DNA of 64,000 nt. Origin: Tardiphaga alba. Lineage in GTDB: Bacteria > Pseudomonadota > Alphaproteobacteria > Rhizobiales > Xanthobacteraceae. Under the pieces are notes generated by a model. The model had not been told where the DNA came from. It saw only the letters and a program-made list of their open reading frames with translations, and searched no databases. Below are positions 43,969 to 53,685 of this stretch, piece after piece. Each line of letters opens with the position of its first letter. The first letter of the stretch is position 1. The DNA lies in the NCBI RefSeq assembly GCF_018279705.1, contig NZ_CP036498.1, positions 2,931,001 to 2,995,000 of the forward strand, in the 5' to 3' direction. A program made the translations under genes and the position numbers.

Positions 43969-46900
43969 TTAGCTCTCGCCACCACCGAAGGCGCGGGACC
44001 ACCAGCCGGCTTTGCGCGGAGCTGCGGGAGCATCCGGCGTCGGAGCGGGGGTGGCGACCGGTGCGGGCGCCTCGGTCGCGGCCACGGGGGCTGCTGCTTC
44101 CGGCTGCTCGACCGGAGCAGGGGTGGCGAAGCTCACCTTCTCGCGCACCGTGGAGCGGCGGCGGGCAGGCTTGTCATCGTCCTGCGCAGGCTCGGGCGCT
44201 GCAGCGACCGGAGCCGGAGCGGCAGGCGCGGGCTCCGCCGGGGCGAACATCGGCACGGAGTCATGGTCGCGCTTGGGCGCTTCGATTGGCTGAGCGGCAG
44301 CAGGCTGAGCGGCGACGCTGGGCTGTTCGCCATGACTATTACCATGGCCATTGTTGCCGTTGTCGAGATCGGCGACGGCTTCACTGGCTTCGGACTCGGA
44401 GGGGCCGGCGAGTTCGTCGGCGATCGAGCCGGCGAGGCCTTCCTCATTGCCTTCACCGCGCTCGCCACCACGGCGGCGACGGCCACCACGGCGCCCCCGG
44501 CGACGCGGACGGCGCTCGCCGTCGGCACCGTCTTCGCCACGGGCTTCGCGCGGCTGGTCATCAGCCTCGTCGTCTTCGCCTTCAGCGTCGTCACCGGTCG
44601 CGACGGCTTCGATAGCGCCGTCGGTCATGACCTGGGTGTCGCTGACCTGGACGTCATTGGCTTCAGCACCTTCGCGACCTTCACCGTTACGGCCACGGCG
44701 ACGACGGCGGCGGCGACGCTTGCGATCACCACCTTCGCCATCGCTCGATGCTTCGGCGCCGTCTTCATCGGTGAGACCTTCGGTCTCTTCGGTTTCGACT
44801 TCGGCTTCCGTCTCGAACAGCTCTTCGTCCTCGAAGGGCTCTTCCTCAGGCGCGGGCGGCAGATTGGCGAGCTGTGCTGCGAGCAGGGCCTTGGCGGCCT
44901 CCAGCGTGTGCACTTGTTCGCCGCGGTCGATCACATAGGACTGCTGGCCGGTGACATGCGCATCGGCGAGCACGGCGAGCGTGACCTGGAAGCTTTCTTC
45001 GAGATCGCGCAGATGGCCGCGCTTGTGGTTCAGGACATAGAGCGCGACGTCGGTGCGGGTGCGGACGACGAGATTATGCGTTGCGCCCTTCATCAGCACT
45101 TCCTCGACGCCGCGCAGCAGCTGCAGCGCGACCGACGAGACCGAGCGGACGTGACCGGTGCCGCCGCAATGCGTGCAGACCTCGGTGGAGCTTTCGAGCA
45201 CGCTGGCGCGGATGCGCTGGCGCGACATTTCGAGCAGGCCGAAATGCGAGATACGTCCGACCTGGATGCGCGCGCGATCCTGGCGCAGGCAGTCGCTCAT
45301 CTTGCGTTCGACGGCGCGGTTGTTGCGCTTCTCGTCCATGTCGATGAAGTCGATCACGATCAGTCCGGCGAGGTCGCGCAGGCGGAGCTGGCGCGCGACT
45401 TCCTCGGCCGCTTCGAGATTGGTCTTCAGCGCGGTATCCTCGATGTGATGCTCGCGAGTCGAACGACCCGAGTTCACGTCGATGGAGACGAGGGCTTCGG
45501 TCTGGTTGATGACGATGTAGCCGCCCGAGCGCAGTTGCACGGTCGGCGTGAACATGGCGTCGAGCTGGCTTTCCACGCCCATGCGCGAGAACAACGGCTG
45601 GCCGTCGCGATACATCTTCACGGCGCGCGTGTTGCTCGGCATCAGCATATGCATGAAGTCGCGCGCTTCCTGGTAGCCGGCTTCACCGGCGACCTGAATT
45701 TCGTCGATCTCCTTGTTGTAGAGATCGCGCAGCGAGCGCTTGATCAGCGATCCCTCTTCGTAGACGAGGGTCGGAGCCTGCGACTTCAGGGTCATGTCGC
45801 GGACGGTTTCCCACATCCGGATCAGGTATTCGAAGTCGCGCTTGATTTCCGGCTTGGTGCGGGAAGCGCCTGCGGTGCGCAGGATGATGCCCATGCCTTC
45901 CGGCACGTCCAGATCCGACACCACTTCCTTCAGGCGCGAACGATCCTGCGCCGAGGTGATCTTGCGCGAGATGCCGCCGCCACGGGCGGTATTCGGCATC
46001 AGGACGGCGTAACGCCCGGCGAGGGAGAGGTAGGTCGTCAGCGCCGCGCCCTTGTTGCCGCGCTCTTCTTTGACCACCTGCACCAGCATCACCTGGCGGC
46101 GCTTGATGACTTCCTGGATCTTGTACTGGCGGCGCGGACGGAACGAACGCTCCGGCACTTCTTCCAGCACATCGTCACCGCCGACGGATTCGACCTGATC
46201 CTCTTCGGACTCTTCCTCGTCGTCCTCGTCTTCGTCCTCGTCGTCTTCTTCGGACTCGTCGCCCTCGGCGTGCTCGCTATCAGCGGGGGCTTCGTGCGAA
46301 GCCGCGTCGTCAGCCTGGGCTTCAACAGGCTGTTCGTCAGCTGCGGCAATCGCGGTCTGCTCAACCGGCTCATCCTGCGCCACGGCGGCAACGGGCTCGC
46401 TGGCTTCGGCAGCCACCGGCTCGGCAGCAACTTCGTTGGCCGGCTGTTCGGTCTGGGTCTCGGTGACGACTGGCTCGAATGCCACGACCTCGGGCGCCTC
46501 AGCGGCAGCTGGCGCGCTGGCATGGTCTTCCGGCGCGTCAAAGCGAGCCGGCACCCAACCCTGGAAATCCTCGCCCGGCTGTTCGGCCTTGGACGGATCA
46601 ATCGCCGCGCCTTCCACGACATTGCTGCGCACCCGTTCACCACGGTCACGGCGGCGCGAATTGCGGTGACGCGAACGGCGGCGGCTGGAGCGCTTCTCGT
46701 TCTCTTCCTCGGCTTCGCGATGCGCGGCCTCGTCGGCCTCGATCAGGGCCAGACGGTCGGCCGTCGGGATCTGGTAGTAGTCCGGGTGGATTTCGCTGAA
46801 TGCGAGGAAGCCATGGCGGTTGCCGCCATATTCGATGAAGGCGGCCTGCAGCGACGGCTCAACGCGCGTGACCTTGGCGAGATAGATGTTACCGCGGAGC

Positions 46901-47010
46901 TGCTTGCGCTGCGCGGTCTCGAAATCAAATTCCTCGACGCGGTTGCCGCGAACCACGACGACCCGGGTCTCCTCGGGATGCGTCGCATCGATCAACATTT
47001 TGTTTGGCAT
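43969..47010 (-). CDS. rne: Ribonuclease E/G
   Basis: A 1013-residue endoribonuclease that starts mRNA decay and processes rRNA and tRNA. An N-terminal S1 domain (RGNIYLAKVTRVEPSLQAAFIEYGG) is split by an acidic insertion of roughly 200 residues with runs of Glu/Asp. The catalytic core has VSIDVNSGRST and VIDFIDM (metal aspartates), the zinc-link motif CTHCGGTG, and a long disordered C-terminal half with RRRRRRRGRNGE-type basic patches and Pro/Ala stretches, the degradosome scaffold. MPNKMLIDATHPEETR at 47010 matches family N-termini; the frame extends upstream. Confidence 0.96.
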   Translation of the reverse strand: MPNKMLIDATHPEETRVVVVRGNRVEEFDFETAQRKQLRGNIYLAKVTRVEPSLQAAFIEYGGNRHGFLAFSEIHPDYYQIPTADRLALIEADEAAHREAEEENEKRSSRRRSRHRNSRRRDRGERVRSNVVEGAAIDPSKAEQPGEDFQGWVPARFDAPEDHASAPAAAEAPEVVAFEPVVTETQTEQPANEVAAEPVAAEASEPVAAVAQDEPVEQTAIAAADEQPVEAQADDAASHEAPADSEHAEGDESEEDDEDEDEDDEEESEEDQVESVGGDDVLEEVPERSFRPRRQYKIQEVIKRRQVMLVQVVKEERGNKGAALTTYLSLAGRYAVLMPNTARGGGISRKITSAQDRSRLKEVVSDLDVPEGMGIILRTAGASRTKPEIKRDFEYLIRMWETVRDMTLKSQAPTLVYEEGSLIKRSLRDLYNKEIDEIQVAGEAGYQEARDFMHMLMPSNTRAVKMYRDGQPLFSRMGVESQLDAMFTPTVQLRSGGYIVINQTEALVSIDVNSGRSTREHHIEDTALKTNLEAAEEVARQLRLRDLAGLIVIDFIDMDEKRNNRAVERKMSDCLRQDRARIQVGRISHFGLLEMSRQRIRASVLESSTEVCTHCGGTGHVRSVSSVALQLLRGVEEVLMKGATHNLVVRTRTDVALYVLNHKRGHLRDLEESFQVTLAVLADAHVTGQQSYVIDRGEQVHTLEAAKALLAAQLANLPPAPEEEPFEDEELFETEAEVETEETEGLTDEDGAEASSDGEGGDRKRRRRRRRRGRNGEGREGAEANDVQVSDTQVMTDGAIEAVATGDDAEGEDDEADDQPREARGEDGADGERRPRRRGRRGGRRRRGGERGEGNEEGLAGSIADELAGPSESEASEAVADLDNGNNGHGNSHGEQPSVAAQPAAAQPIEAPKRDHDSVPMFAPAEPAPAAPAPVAAAPEPAQDDDKPARRRSTVREKVSFATPAPVEQPEAAAPVAATEAPAPVATPAPTPDAPAAPRKAGWWSRAFGGGES

Positions 47011-47734
47011 GGAGTGACTCATGGCGGCGGAGTGCACGCGTGGCGGCAAGCGCGTCTGGCGCGGCCGGGTGACGCGAGGGTCCACCTGATTCTGGGGTGA
47101 GGGGAAGGCCGAAACGCTCACCGTCGCGCCGTGACAACTGCAAGGTTGCCGAATGCGAGAGCCGCGTGGAAAACCGCACGAAGCGGGCGCTTCGCATCGG
47201 TGTCCCCAAGCGGGTCTCGGTCGGCATCACAGTCTGGCGCATCAAGCGTCGGCCCGTCTAAACTTTTGGGCGGCAAAGGCACCGCCTGCGCTGACGTCCG
47301 GCGCCACGCGAATGCGTGCGTCGGTTGTCGCTAACTCGGCCGAAAGGAGTGGCCGGAGTTTTCGGTCATGTCGTGTCTGAAACCGCCCTGTAAGCGAGTA
47401 AGAACCAGGGACCGGACACCGCTCGGGCCAGGATCGTCTCTCCGCAAACCGCGCCCGGCGCTGGTCTTGGAGGGATGATCAAAAACGCTCAGGTCTCCGA
47501 TACGATCTGGGAGATGCGATCGGGGAGATGAACGCTGCACCGGGAGGTTGAACGCGACACAACCGGGAGTTATTCCGTCAGCTCATCGTACATACGTGGA
47601 ATGGACCCCGCTGGCAAGGGAAGCGTCACGCCTCTGCAACAGTCCGGGGAATTCGTCCCCGCTTCGTTAAACGCAAGTTAACCCTGTGATTCTAATGGGC
47701 TAGGGATGGGCTGCTCCGGAGGCTTGGGATTCGC
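47011..47734. other. Long rne-amiC divergent region
   Basis: About 720 bases without a convincing gene. It must hold the rne promoter and leader on the minus strand, which in many bacteria is long and used for autoregulation, and the amiC promoter on the plus strand, with a CtrA-like site at 47667. Several GC-rich hairpins can be drawn, but I cannot assign them. Confidence 0.5.
47667..47681 (+). promoter_or_regulatory. CtrA-binding site ahead of amiC
   Basis: TTAA-ACGCAAG-TTAA followed by C: an exact match to the CtrA consensus TTAA-N7-TTAAC, 53 bases before the amiC start. Confidence 0.6.
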
Positions 47735-49045
47735 TTGACGCGCCGCGCAAACCATATCGTTTCGCTGGGAATGGCGCTTGCGAGTGCTGCGCTGACGCTT
47801 GTCTGGTGCTCGGATACCCGCGCCGCCCCGGGCGATGCGCCTGAGACCGCGACTGAAAAGCCGGCCGAAGCATCGCTTCCCGTGGCGTCCGACGTGCGCA
47901 TCGCCGGCGACGAGAAGCAGACCCGATTCATCCTCGATCTCGACCGCAAGGTGTCGCTTCGCGCCTTCACGTTGGCAGACCCGTATCGCGTCGTCATCGA
48001 TATGCCGCAGGTGACGTTCCAGCTCGATCCCGGGGCAGGGACCGTGGCGCGCGGCCTGATCAAGGCATTTCGTTATGGCATGGTGATGCCGGGCGGCTCG
48101 CGCATGGTGTTCGATCTGGCCAAGCCTGCGAAGATCAAGAGTGCCACGGCGCTCGATCCGGCCAACGGCCAGCCGGCCCGGATGGTGATCGAGCTTGAAG
48201 CCGTGGACCGCACGACCTTCGTGCAGGGTCTGGCAGTGGAGAATCGCCCGGAGCTCCGTCCGGGGATTACAGGCAGCGTATCGCCAGCACCCGTGGCAAC
48301 CACCGTCGTGGCAAGCGCGGCGGCGGTTTCAGCGACGGACACCCGCCCGGTCGTGGTGATCGACCCCGGTCATGGCGGGATCGACAACGGCACCCAGGCT
48401 GGCGGCGAGAGCGAGAAAAACATCGTGCTCGGCTTTGGCCTTGCGCTGCGCGATCGGCTCGAAAAGAGCGGCAAGCTCCGCGTCGTGATGACCCGCGCCG
48501 ACGACAATTTCGTCGCCCTCGACGAGCGCGTGAAGATCGCGCGGGGCCAGAATGCGGCTCTGTTCGTGTCTATTCACGCAGACGCCTTGCCGCGCGGCGA
48601 GGGCGATGCGCAGGGTGCGACGGTGTACACGCTGTCGGACAAGGCGTCCGACGCCGAGGCCCAGCGGCTGGCTGACCTGGAAAACAAGGCGGACGCCATT
48701 GCCGGCGTCAATCTCACCGAGGAGCCGACCGATGTGGCGGATATCCTCATAGATCTCGCGCAGCGCGAGACCAAGACCTTCTCCGGCCGCTTCGCCCGGA
48801 TGGTGGCCGGCGAGATGAAAGTGACCACCCGGATGCATAAGAACCCGTTGAAATCGGCCGGTTTCCGCGTCCTGAAGGCGCCGGATGTGCCGTCGGTGCT
48901 GATCGAGCTCGGCTATGTGTCCAACAAGGACGACCTGCAGTCGCTGATGTCCGAGAACTGGCGTTCCAAGACGGTCGGGGCGGTCGCCAAGGCGATCGAC
49001 GTCTATTTCGCCAAGCACGTGGTGTCGGCCGGCGCAGGTAACTGA
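47735..49045 (+). CDS. amiC: N-acetylmuramoyl-L-alanine amidase with AMIN domain
   Basis: A 436-residue periplasmic amidase that cuts the stem peptide from peptidoglycan at the septum. A signal peptide (about 1-31, ending TRAA) is followed by an AMIN domain (about 50-150, TRFILDLDRKVSLRAF, YRVVIDMPQVTF) and an Amidase_3 domain (about 205-430) with the zinc ligands in VIDPGHGGIDNG, GGESEKNIVL and SIHADALP and the catalytic glutamate in VLIELGYVSNKDD. TTG 47735 is the likely start. It precedes mrcA and prfB in the usual alphaproteobacterial order. Confidence 0.93.
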   Translation: MTRRANHIVSLGMALASAALTLVWCSDTRAAPGDAPETATEKPAEASLPVASDVRIAGDEKQTRFILDLDRKVSLRAFTLADPYRVVIDMPQVTFQLDPGAGTVARGLIKAFRYGMVMPGGSRMVFDLAKPAKIKSATALDPANGQPARMVIELEAVDRTTFVQGLAVENRPELRPGITGSVSPAPVATTVVASAAAVSATDTRPVVVIDPGHGGIDNGTQAGGESEKNIVLGFGLALRDRLEKSGKLRVVMTRADDNFVALDERVKIARGQNAALFVSIHADALPRGEGDAQGATVYTLSDKASDAEAQRLADLENKADAIAGVNLTEEPTDVADILIDLAQRETKTFSGRFARMVAGEMKVTTRMHKNPLKSAGFRVLKAPDVPSVLIELGYVSNKDDLQSLMSENWRSKTVGAVAKAIDVYFAKHVVSAGAGN

Positions 49046-49252
49046 AGGTTACGAAAATGACAGGGCTTTCAACGTCGAAGCCCTAGTTTGGCCACAGCGC
49101 ACGCTCTATAAAACCGCGTACACCTTCCCCAGAATCGGTCATCCTCACGGGTGGCCGCGGGCGGTTCTGGCTGTGTGAGTTTAGGCTGACTTTCGCCCTC
49201 GGCGGCTGCCATATGATATGGCCGCACAGCGACTGAAACGGATCGTCTCAAA

Positions 49253-51745
49253 ATGCGTCTGCTCGTGCGGTTTTTCGGGTTCTTGTTCGCCGCGGGAACC
49301 GTCGTGTTCCTGGTCGGCGTCGCCGCCGCTGCAGGCCTGATCTGGCACTTCTCCAAGGATTTGCCGGACTATTCGCAGCTGCAGGATTACGAGCCCCCGG
49401 TGATGACGCGCGTTCATGCGTCGGACGGTCAGTTGCTCGGCGAATACGCCAAGGAGCGCCGGCTTTATCTGCCGATCCAGGCGATTCCCAAGCTGGTCGT
49501 GAACGCCTTCCTTGCGGCCGAAGACAAGAATTTCTACGAACACGGTGGTCTAGACTACACGGGCATGGCGCGTGCCGGCCTGCTGTATCTGCAGAACATC
49601 GGTTCAAACCGGCGCCCGCAGGGCGCATCTACGATCACCCAGCAAGTCGCCAAGAACTTCCTGCTCACCAACGAGGTCTCCTTCGATCGCAAGATCAAGG
49701 AAGCGCTGTTGGCGATGCGTATCGAACGCACCTATTCGAAGGATAAGATCCTCGAACTGTATCTGAACGAAATCTATCTCGGCCTCGGTGCCTATGGCAT
49801 TGCCGCGGCGTCGCTGGTTTACTTCGACAAGTCGGTGAATGAACTGACCGTGTCCGAAGCGGCCTATCTCGCAGCATTGCCGAAGGCACCGTCTACGCTT
49901 CACCCGGTGAAGAACCGCGACCGCGCCATCGAGCGCCGCAATTACGTGATCGATCGCCTGGTCGAGAACGGCTGGACCAAGCAGGCCGATGCCGACAAGG
50001 CCCGCAAGGAAACGTTGAGCGTGACCGGCCGTGGCAGCCACGCCCATATCTTCGCCGGTGAATATTTCGCCGAAGAAGTGCGCCGCGACATCCTTGAGCG
50101 CTACGGCGAAAAGAAACTGTACGAAGGCGGCCTCTCGGTCCGCACGACGCTCGATCCGAAGATGCAGGTGATGGCGCGCAAGACCATGACCAATGGTCTG
50201 GTCAATTACGACGAAGCGCGCGGCTATCGCGGCGCCACCAATAAGATCGATATTTCCGGCGACTGGGGCGTCAAGCTCGCCGAGGTGAAGTCGCTGTCCG
50301 ACATTTCGCCGTGGAAGATGGCGGTTGTGCTCGATGTGTCCGATCAGTCGGCGCGGATCGGCTTCCAGCCCGGGCGCGAACTCGGCGGTGCGGTGTCGAA
50401 GGATCGCCAGACCGGCCTGATTTCGCTCGATGGCGTGCGCTGGGCCAAGCCCGCGGCCGGCCCGACCCGCGGCAAGACGCCAACGGCGGTGTCGCAGGTG
50501 CTGAGCTCGGGCGATGTCATCTATGTCGATCCGCTCACGCAAAAGGACGGTTCGATCATTGAAGGCCAGTTCCGTCTGCGGCAGTATCCGGAGGTCTCTG
50601 GCGCCATGGTCGCGATGGACCCGAACACCGGCCGCGTGCTGGCGATGGTCGGCGGCTTCTCCTTCGACCAGAGCCAGTTCAACCGCGCCACGCAAGCCTA
50701 TCGTCAGCCCGGTTCGTCGTTCAAGCCGCTGGTCTATTCGGCGGCGATGGACAATGGCTATACGCCATCGACGGTGGTGATCGATGCGCCGATCGAAATC
50801 GATCAGGGCTCGGGCAACGGCGTGTGGCGTCCTGAGAATTACTCGACCGGAAAGTATTACGGCCCGACGACCATGCGGAATGCGCTGACGCGCTCGCTGA
50901 ACACGGTGACGGTGCGTCTGGCGCAGGATGTCGGCATGCCGCTGATCGGCGAATATGCCAAGCGCTTCGGCGTTTACGACGAATTGCCGAACTATCTGTC
51001 TTACGCGCTCGGCGCCGGTGAGACGACGGTCATGCGCATGGTCACGGCCTATTCGATGTTCGCGAATGGCGGACGCCGCGTGAAGTCGACTCTGATCGAT
51101 CGTATTCAGGATCGCTACGGGCATACGATCTTCAAGCACGACCAGCGCGAATGCCGTGGCTGTGATGCGCCTGACGGCTGGAAGAACCAGCCCGAACCGC
51201 AACTGATCGATCGCCGCGAGCAGGTGATCGATCCGATGACGGCCTATCAGATCACGTCGATGATGGAGAGCGTCGTGCAGAGCGGCACCGCGACCGTCAT
51301 GCGCGAGGTCGGCAAGCCGATCGCCGGCAAGACCGGCACTACCAATGACGAGAAGGACGCCTGGTTCGTCGGCTTCTCGCCGGACGTGGTGGTCGGCATC
51401 TATGTCGGCTACGACAAGCCGCGCAATCTCGGCCGTGGCGGCACCGGTGGTGTGTTGTCTGCGCCGATCGCTAAAGATTTCATGAAGCTCGCGCTGGCCG
51501 ACAAGCCCGCCGTGCCGTTCAAGGTGCCCGCCGGCATCAAGCTGATCCGCGTCGATGCCAAGACCGGCATGCGGGCGGGGCCGGGCGATGGTGGTCGCAC
51601 CATCCTCGAGGCCTTCAAGCCGGGCACGGCGCCGCCGGACAATTATTCGGTGATCGGCGTGGCCGATGCCGATGGTCGCTCGCAGCAGATCGCCCCCGAT
51701 ACCGATCGCATGTTCATGCGCCCGGGAACCGGCGGTCTGTATTGA
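49253..51745 (+). CDS. mrcA: Bifunctional penicillin-binding protein 1A
   Basis: An 830-residue class A PBP with one N-terminal helix (about 4-30), a GT51 glycosyltransferase domain (EDKNFYEHGG, GASTITQQVAKNFLLT, KILELYLNEIYLG), an OB-like insert and a transpeptidase domain with SxxK at Ser488 (PGSSFKPL), SLN in TRSLNTVTVRLA and KTGTTNDEKDAWF. It polymerises and cross-links peptidoglycan. It follows amiC after 207 bases and precedes prfB. Length and motif order are normal. Confidence 0.97.
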   Translation: MRLLVRFFGFLFAAGTVVFLVGVAAAAGLIWHFSKDLPDYSQLQDYEPPVMTRVHASDGQLLGEYAKERRLYLPIQAIPKLVVNAFLAAEDKNFYEHGGLDYTGMARAGLLYLQNIGSNRRPQGASTITQQVAKNFLLTNEVSFDRKIKEALLAMRIERTYSKDKILELYLNEIYLGLGAYGIAAASLVYFDKSVNELTVSEAAYLAALPKAPSTLHPVKNRDRAIERRNYVIDRLVENGWTKQADADKARKETLSVTGRGSHAHIFAGEYFAEEVRRDILERYGEKKLYEGGLSVRTTLDPKMQVMARKTMTNGLVNYDEARGYRGATNKIDISGDWGVKLAEVKSLSDISPWKMAVVLDVSDQSARIGFQPGRELGGAVSKDRQTGLISLDGVRWAKPAAGPTRGKTPTAVSQVLSSGDVIYVDPLTQKDGSIIEGQFRLRQYPEVSGAMVAMDPNTGRVLAMVGGFSFDQSQFNRATQAYRQPGSSFKPLVYSAAMDNGYTPSTVVIDAPIEIDQGSGNGVWRPENYSTGKYYGPTTMRNALTRSLNTVTVRLAQDVGMPLIGEYAKRFGVYDELPNYLSYALGAGETTVMRMVTAYSMFANGGRRVKSTLIDRIQDRYGHTIFKHDQRECRGCDAPDGWKNQPEPQLIDRREQVIDPMTAYQITSMMESVVQSGTATVMREVGKPIAGKTGTTNDEKDAWFVGFSPDVVVGIYVGYDKPRNLGRGGTGGVLSAPIAKDFMKLALADKPAVPFKVPAGIKLIRVDAKTGMRAGPGDGGRTILEAFKPGTAPPDNYSVIGVADADGRSQQIAPDTDRMFMRPGTGGLY

Positions 51746-51760
51746 TCGGCGCCTGAGATC

Positions 51761-51836
51761 GTCATTGCGAGCGCAGCGAAGCAATCCAGAAAACCAAGAA
51801 CTGGATTGCTTCGTCGCAAGGGCTCCTCGCAATGAC
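51761..51836. repeat. Dispersed palindromic repeat (GTCATTGCGAG type)
   Basis: GTCATTGCGAGCGCAGCGAA then GCAATCCAG on the left; CTGGATTGCTTCG and CTCGCAATGAC on the right. Between mrcA and prfB. Confidence 0.88.
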
Positions 51837-51901
51837 GGTTGTGACGGGTTGAATAAGACGGGCGCCGCGGTTACACACGCGCCCAACACAACGGAATTTC
51901 C

Positions 51902-53033
51902 ATGCGCGCTGAAATCGAACGCCTCGTAGAAGAGATCAAGCAGTCAGTCGGGCTGCTGAGGAGGCATCTTTGACGTCGATGCTTCCACGGCACGACTCGC
52001 AGAGCTGAACGCTCTCGCCGAAGACCCCAATCTCTGGAACGATCCCCAGAAGGCCCAAAGGCTGATGCAGGAGCGAACCTCGCTTGAGGATTCGCTGCAG
52101 GGCATCGGCAAGGTTACGCGTGAACTCGACGACAATGTCGAGATGATCGAACTCGGCGAGGCCGAGGGCGATGCGAGCATCGTAACCGAAGCCGAGAACG
52201 CGCTGAAGGCCCTCAAGAAGGAAGTGGCGCGCCGCGAGCTGGAAGCGCTGCTGTCCGGCGAGGCCGATCGCTTCGACACCTATCTCGAAGTCCATGCCGG
52301 CGCTGGCGGCACCGAGAGCCAGGACTGGGCCTCGATGCTGCTGCGCATGTATACGCGCTGGGCGGAAAAGCACGGTTTCAAGATCGAATATCTCGAAGAG
52401 ACCCAGGGCGAAGAAGCCGGCATCAAATCGGCGACCATCCAGATCTCCGGCCACAATGCCTATGGCTGGCTGAAGACCGAAGGCGGGGTGCATCGCCTGG
52501 TGCGAATCTCGCCTTACGACTCCAATGCCCGCCGTCACACCTCGTTCTCGTCGGTGGCGATCTTCCCGGTTGTCGATGACAGTATCAAGATCGAGATCAA
52601 CGAGTCGGATGTTCGCGTCGATACGATGCGTTCGGGCGGCGCCGGTGGTCAGCACGTCAACAAGACGGAATCGGCAGTGCGTCTGACGCATATTCCGACC
52701 GGTGTTGCCGTGGTCTGTCAGGCCGGCCGTTCGCAGCACAAAAACCGCGCACAGGCGTGGGACATGTTGCGTGCGCGTCTGTACGAAATCGAACTGAAGC
52801 GTCGCGAAGAAAAGGCCGCTGCCGATCAGGCCGCCAAGACCGATATCGGCTGGGGTCATCAGATCCGCTCTTACGTGCTGCAGCCCTATCAGATGGTGAA
52901 GGACCTACGCACGGGCGTGCAGACCTCGGACACTTCGGGCGTGCTCGACGGCGATCTCGACGAGTTCATGGCCGCAACCCTGGCCCAGCGCGCTTTCGGC
53001 ACGACGCCGGGCGCGATTGACGACGTCGATTAA
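51902..53033 (+). CDS. prfB: Peptide chain release factor 2 (programmed +1 frameshift)
   Basis: Encoded as 51902-51970 joined to 51972-53033 (376 residues). The first frame gives 23 codons ending CTT TGA; ribosomes slip +1 over the T at 51971 to read GAC and go on. RF2 recognises UGA and UAA stops and triggers peptide release. The catalytic GGQ is in [18 protein letters not shown]. The stop-recognition tripeptide, SPF in E. coli RF2, reads SPY here (VRISPYDSN). It is last in the amiC-mrcA-prfB series. Confidence 0.97.
51959..51974 (+). promoter_or_regulatory. prfB programmed frameshift signal
   Basis: AGGAGG (51959-51964), spacer CAT, slippery CTT and stop TGA followed by C (51968-51974). 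The internal Shine-Dalgarno-like element and CTTTGAC heptamer are the classical RF2 autoregulatory shift site. Confidence 0.95.
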
Positions 53034-53041
53034 TCTTCCAG

Positions 53042-53071
53042 CTGCGGCGTCTTGAAACAGAGACGTCGCAG
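53042..53071 (+). terminator. Hairpin terminator after prfB
   Basis: CTGCGGCGTCT and AGACGTCGCAG pair over 11 positions with one G-U, 9 bases after the stop, followed by a moderately T-rich stretch. Confidence 0.55.
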
Positions 53072-53189
53072 TTCGTTCGCTTTCCTTCCGTATCTCCCCC
53101 GATATCATCCCTGTGCCGGAACACGGCCGACGCTGCCGGATTGTCCCGGCGCGATCGCGCGTGATGGTGTCAAACAAGGGGTATGGGGC

Positions 53190-53579
53190 ATGAGGAAGAT
53201 CTTTCCAGTTCTCGCAATCGGCGTTGCCTTGATGGTCAGCGGCTGTGGTCGCGATCCCGGGCCAAAGGGCGATCCAGGTGCGCAGGGCCCGGCCGGACCG
53301 CAGGGGGCGCAAGGCGTTCAGGGCGTGCCGGGTGCACAAGGGCAGGCTGGCGCGCAGGGGCCGCAAGGTCCGCAGGGCGCGCCTGGGGCCAAGGGTGAGA
53401 AGGGCGACAAAGGTGACAAAGGCGAGGCTGCTCCCGCTTTCCGTGCGGTGCAGGCGGATGGCGCAGTCACTTGCGATGCAAGCGAGACGCTTGTCTCGGT
53501 GCTGTGCCCGAGCGGTGGTGCGCCGGATGGCGTGAAATGCGCGACGACGCCTACCGTCGGTCTGTGTCTGAAGAAGTAA
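53190..53579 (+). CDS. Collagen-like lipoprotein
   Basis: A 129-residue predicted lipoprotein with signal and lipobox LMVSGC near residue 20. About 55 residues of uninterrupted Gly-X-Y triplets follow ([15 protein letters not shown] onward to [11 protein letters not shown]), then a C-terminal domain of about 48 residues with four cysteines (VTCDA, VLCPS, VKCATT, GLCLKK). The collagen part should trimerise; the Cys-rich end may form disulfides. Function unknown. Start at 53190; the frame continues upstream without a signal peptide. Confidence 0.85.
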   Translation: MRKIFPVLAIGVALMVSGCGRDPGPKGDPGAQGPAGPQGAQGVQGVPGAQGQAGAQGPQGPQGAPGAKGEKGDKGDKGEAAPAFRAVQADGAVTCDASETLVSVLCPSGGAPDGVKCATTPTVGLCLKK

Positions 53580-53589
53580 GTTTGAGGAC

Positions 53590-53677
53590 GTAGGGCGGAT
53601 GAGCCGAAGGCGTAATCCGCCGGCCGACTTTATGGAGGAGACTCCGCGGCGGATTACGCTTCGCTCATCCGCCCTAC
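53590..53677. repeat. Dispersed palindromic repeat (GTAGGGCGGATGAG type)
   Basis: Ends GTAGGGCGGATGAGCCGAAG and CTTCGCTCATCCGCCCTAC with inner GCGTAATCCGCC and GGCGGATTACGC. Between the converging collagen-like and XRE-cupin genes. Confidence 0.88.
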
Positions 53678-53685
53678 GGCTCAAC

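Noticed and set aside
43735..47100. Very long plus-strand open frame (1121 codons) opposite rne
   Set aside because: It is antisense to RNase E, whose S1 and catalytic motifs are unmistakable; high GC leaves the other strand open.
49604..51889. Long minus-strand open frame opposite mrcA
   Set aside because: Antisense shadow of penicillin-binding protein 1A; no domain or plausible start.
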